A DNA stretch of 55,086 bases from an uncultured Clostridia bacterium. GTDB taxonomy: Bacteria > Bacillota > Clostridia > Lachnospirales > Anaerotignaceae. The stretch spans positions 1 to 55,086 of the forward strand of contig CAMBLO010000016.1 of the NCBI GenBank assembly GCA_945868505.1, written 5' to 3'. Each line of letters starts with the position of its first letter. Position 1 is the stretch's first letter. Below are positions 52,297 through 55,086 of this stretch, piece by piece. Both the position numbers and the translations under genes were made by a program. The notes beneath the pieces were generated by a model. The model saw nothing but the letters and a program-made list of their open reading frames with translations, was not told where the DNA came from and searched no databases.

Positions 52297-53748
52297 TTAC
52301 ATATAGCTCTTCTTCCAGATAGAAGGGGTAAACAGCATGATGATGGGGAAGATTTCCAATCTGCCCAACAGCATATCCATACACAGCACCAGCTTGGAAA
52401 ATCCCGAGAAAAAGAAGAAATTCTCCTCAGGGCCAACCATGGCAAAACCGGGGCCAACATTCCCCAGACAGGTCACCACAGAAGTCAGGGATGTTGTAAA
52501 ATCGTAGTTATCCAAAGAAATCAGGATAAAGGAACCCAACAGGAGCAAAAGATATACAACGATATATCCCGTTACCCCACTGATGATATCTTCTTCGATC
52601 TTCGCACCGTCCAATTTGATCAGATTTACAGAACGGGGATGCACGATACGTTTGATTTCCCGATAAGCCGATTTCACCAGAATAATCACTCTGGATACTT
52701 TGATACCGCCCCCGGTAGAACCGGCACAGGCCCCTAAAATAGTCAGGCAGAAAATCAAAGTCTTGGAAAATTCCGGCCAAACATCGAAATTGGCTGTAGC
52801 AAAGCCCGTGGTCGTCACGATCGCTGCCACCTGAAATGCCGCATGACGAAAAGCAGACTCCAATGTGGGATACATATGATAAATATTCACGGTAATCAAT
52901 GCGATGCTGGCAAATACGATCCCAATATAATATCTCAGTTCCTCATTTTTCCAGATATTTTTGACATCCCTCAGCATCATCAGATAATACAGATTGAAAT
53001 TCACGCCGAACAACAGCATGAATACCGTGATGACATATTCAAAATAGGCATTGTTATAGCCGGCGATACTTGCATTTTTGATAGCAAAACCCCCTGTGCC
53101 CGCCGTAGAGAAGGCATTTACGATGCTGTCGAACAGAGGCATACCGCCCAGCAATAACAACACCATTTCAATTATAGTCAGTGCGATATAAATTTTGTAC
53201 AGCAACATTGCTGTAGATTTTACCTTGGGCACCAGCTTGGAAACCATAGGCCCCGGCGCTTCCGCCTTCATCAGATACATGGTACGATCATCCCCCAGAG
53301 GAATGATTGCTAGGGTAAATACCAAGATACCCATACCGCCAATCCAATGGGTAAAGCTGCGCCAGAACAAAATGCTCATTGGCAGCCCTTCAATCTCCGT
53401 CAAGATGGTGGCACCGGTGGTGGTAAAGCCGGATACGGTTTCAAAAAAGCAATTGATATATCCATGGATGGTGCCGCTCAAATAAAAGGGCAGTGCCCCC
53501 AAAAGCGACATAACAATCCACGACAATGCTACAACAACGAAGCCTTCCCGACCATAAATCCGCTTGTTCTGGGGTTCCCGGCTGATCAGCAGCGCGCCCA
53601 CCATCATACAGGCTGTGATGGTAGCGATAAATGCTATGGCTTCATGGGATTCTTTATTCCAAAAGGCAACAAAAGTCGGTATCGCCAGCAATGCGCCTTC
53701 TATCCGAATAATGTTGCCTAAAATATAGGCAATCATGTTAAAATTCAT
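52297..53748 (-). CDS. trkH: Potassium uptake membrane protein TrkH/KtrB type
   Basis: 483-aa membrane channel of the Trk/Ktr superfamily with four pore loops: TTTGATI (near residue 113), STAGTGGFAI (near 220), TTTGFATANFD (near 317) and TCLGNVGPGFAMVG (near 434), each bearing the filter glycine. Imports K+ (or Na+) under control of the TrkA ring encoded just upstream, 22 bases away. Full length. Confidence 0.96.
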   Translation of the reverse strand: MNFNMIAYILGNIIRIEGALLAIPTFVAFWNKESHEAIAFIATITACMMVGALLISREPQNKRIYGREGFVVVALSWIVMSLLGALPFYLSGTIHGYINCFFETVSGFTTTGATILTEIEGLPMSILFWRSFTHWIGGMGILVFTLAIIPLGDDRTMYLMKAEAPGPMVSKLVPKVKSTAMLLYKIYIALTIIEMVLLLLGGMPLFDSIVNAFSTAGTGGFAIKNASIAGYNNAYFEYVITVFMLLFGVNFNLYYLMMLRDVKNIWKNEELRYYIGIVFASIALITVNIYHMYPTLESAFRHAAFQVAAIVTTTGFATANFDVWPEFSKTLIFCLTILGACAGSTGGGIKVSRVIILVKSAYREIKRIVHPRSVNLIKLDGAKIEEDIISGVTGYIVVYLLLLLGSFILISLDNYDFTTSLTSVVTCLGNVGPGFAMVGPEENFFFFSGFSKLVLCMDMLLGRLEIFPIIMLFTPSIWKKSYM

Positions 53749-53770
53749 AATTCTTCACCAATCTCAGATG

Positions 53771-55086
53771 TTATTTCAAAATATCTGTCAAATCCATTAA
53801 ATGTTTATTTCTCGTTACAATGATAACACTGTCTCCAACTTCGATGGAATCGTTACCACCGGGGATGATAACTCTGCCGTCGCGGATGATGGTGGCTACC
53901 AGCAGTTCCTCTTTGGTTTTCAGATTTTTCAGTGGGATACCGACCACGGCGGATTTTTCCCGCACCTTGAATTCCAAAGCCTCCACCTGATTATTTACCA
54001 GCTTATGCAGGGTTTCTACATTACTGCTGCCGGCGGAATTCTGCATGGCCCGCACATAGCGGACGATATTGCTTGCCGCAATCGTCTTGGGAGAAATGAA
54101 GCCATCAATATCCAGTGTATCTAAAATCTCATCAAAGGAAATGCGGTTGATCTTGGCAATGACCTTGGAAACTTTTTTTGCCTTGGCATAGAGGGAAACA
54201 ACGATATTTTCCTCGTCCATCCCCGTCAGGCAGACCAATGCATCTGTTTTTTCCAGACCTTCCTCCTGCAGCAGCTCCTTATCGGTACCATCCCCATGGA
54301 TAATAACTGCCTCCGGCAAAACTTCGCAGAGATATTCGCAGCGGCTGTAATCTATTTCGATGATCTTCACACGCACATGGGAAGCAACCAATGCCTTCGC
54401 CAGATAGTACGCCATTCTGCCGCCGCCCAAAATCATAACGGATTTTACCCCGGTACGGAAAATACCGATGGTACGGAAGAATTTTTCAATCTCAAAATGA
54501 GGTGCCGTCAGATTGATCTTATCCCCCGCCTGCAACACAAAATCACCATTGGGGATATGCACCTCTCCGGCTCTCTGCACCGCACAAATCAGGACTTTTA
54601 CCTGAAATTCCTTATAGATCGCCCAAAGGGGCATCCCATCCAAAACGCTGTTGGGAGCAATTTTGATCTCTGCCAGCTCCACACGCCCCCGGGCAAATAC
54701 CTCGATCTTCAGAGCAGAAGGGAAACGCAGCAAGCGTAAAATTTCCGTTGCTGCTGCAAATTCGGGGTTGACTGTCATGCTCAGCCCCAGTTCTTCCTTT
54801 AATTCGCTGATCTGTTCATAATATTCCGGGTTACGTACACGGGCAATGGTATGGGGCACTCCCAGTTTTTTGCCCACCAAACAGGCCAGCATATTGACCT
54901 CATCGGCAGAGGTGGCAGCAATCAGCAGATCCGCAGTGGATACCCCTGCTCTTTTCTGTACTGCCATGCTGGCGCCGTTGCCCTCCACACTGATGATATC
55001 CATAGTATTGGTTGCATTGGTCAAAACTTTCGTATTATTATCAATCACAATGATGTCATGTCCTTCACCGGAAAGCTGGCTGGCGA
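53771..55086 (-). CDS. trkA: Trk system regulatory subunit TrkA, 5' end outside window
   Basis: 437 residues visible, lacking the start. The frame stays open to the window edge (ASQLSGEGHDIIVID), so only the first 10-15 residues and the initial GxGxxG loop are missing. Two RCK halves are present: the second Rossmann loop MILGGGRMAYYLAKAL is near the middle, and RCK_C parts follow each (EVEALEFKVREKSAVVGIPL before the end). Binds NAD(H)/ATP and gates TrkH. Length fits the usual about 450 aa. Forms an operon with trkH. Confidence 0.95.
   Translation of the reverse strand, partial: ASQLSGEGHDIIVIDNNTKVLTNATNTMDIISVEGNGASMAVQKRAGVSTADLLIAATSADEVNMLACLVGKKLGVPHTIARVRNPEYYEQISELKEELGLSMTVNPEFAAATEILRLLRFPSALKIEVFARGRVELAEIKIAPNSVLDGMPLWAIYKEFQVKVLICAVQRAGEVHIPNGDFVLQAGDKINLTAPHFEIEKFFRTIGIFRTGVKSVMILGGGRMAYYLAKALVASHVRVKIIEIDYSRCEYLCEVLPEAVIIHGDGTDKELLQEEGLEKTDALVCLTGMDEENIVVSLYAKAKKVSKVIAKINRISFDEILDTLDIDGFISPKTIAASNIVRYVRAMQNSAGSSNVETLHKLVNNQVEALEFKVREKSAVVGIPLKNLKTKEELLVATIIRDGRVIIPGGNDSIEVGDSVIIVTRNKHLMDLTDILK

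Overview
The window looks like chromosome of a spore-forming, anaerobic-type Firmicute of class Clostridia, probably Lachnospiraceae-like. The evidence is an alpha/beta small acid-soluble spore protein, a complete A/V-type ATPase operon in place of an F-type one in this stretch, a lysine riboswitch ahead of asd-dapA-dapB, strong AGGAGG ribosome sites, and moderate GC in the core against AT-rich accessory segments. No species can be assigned from sequence alone.

Layout. (1) 1-2500: yigZ-like gene, two tandem paralogous microproteins, and an amidohydrolase downstream of an ECF transporter S component. (2) 2500-3400: gene-poor stretch with a short amber-interrupted ORF and a compact type I toxin-antitoxin locus (26-aa hydrophobic toxin on minus, convergent antisense RNA on plus). 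(3) 3400-9761: accessory island with an N-terminally truncated tyrosine recombinase, three similar divergent gene modules (small winged-helix/membrane, zinc-ribbon/membrane and Cys-rich proteins), two XRE regulators with shared operators, an Mrr-like nuclease gene broken at an A9 run, and a large serine recombinase that ends 4 bp inside the stop codon of ntpD. (4) 9758-18600: V-ATPase operon ntpH-I-K-E-C-F-A-B-D (minus) with a clear promoter and long leader. (5) 18960-25200: Nudix, Hsp33, methyltransferase, SASP, then riboswitch-controlled asd-dapA-dapB. (6) 25200-32000: corrinoid adenosyltransferase-like protein, SSB-like protein, hypothetical gene with an overlapping operator, uvrB-uvrA. (7) 32300-35500: arsenic-type operon arsR-permease-ferredoxin/DUF2703-thioredoxin-arsC. 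(8) 35900-38040: lepA and a small membrane protein. (9) 38093-52046: a 13.95-kb defective prophage bounded by an 18-bp direct repeat, with matching integrase arm-type sites inside both ends. (10) 52236-55086: trkH and trkA (trkA runs off the window).

The prophage has lost its whole head, packaging and most of its tail-tube module. The terminase small-subunit N-terminus is fused in frame to the tape-measure C-terminus, a 15 x 18-bp repeat gene is fused out of frame to the tail of a sigma-like gene, and the integrase carries a one-base frameshift. It keeps a lysogeny module (XRE, ImmA/IrrE, antirepressor), tail-tip genes, holins and an endolysin.

Signals most worth a second look: the triplicated divergent/convergent module at 4169-6092, two genes with perfect ribosome sites but an ATA where the start codon should be, the type I toxin-antitoxin locus, the A9 frameshift in the nuclease, the deletion fusion in the prophage, and dense arrays of tiny hairpins between dapA and dapB and between uvrB and uvrA.
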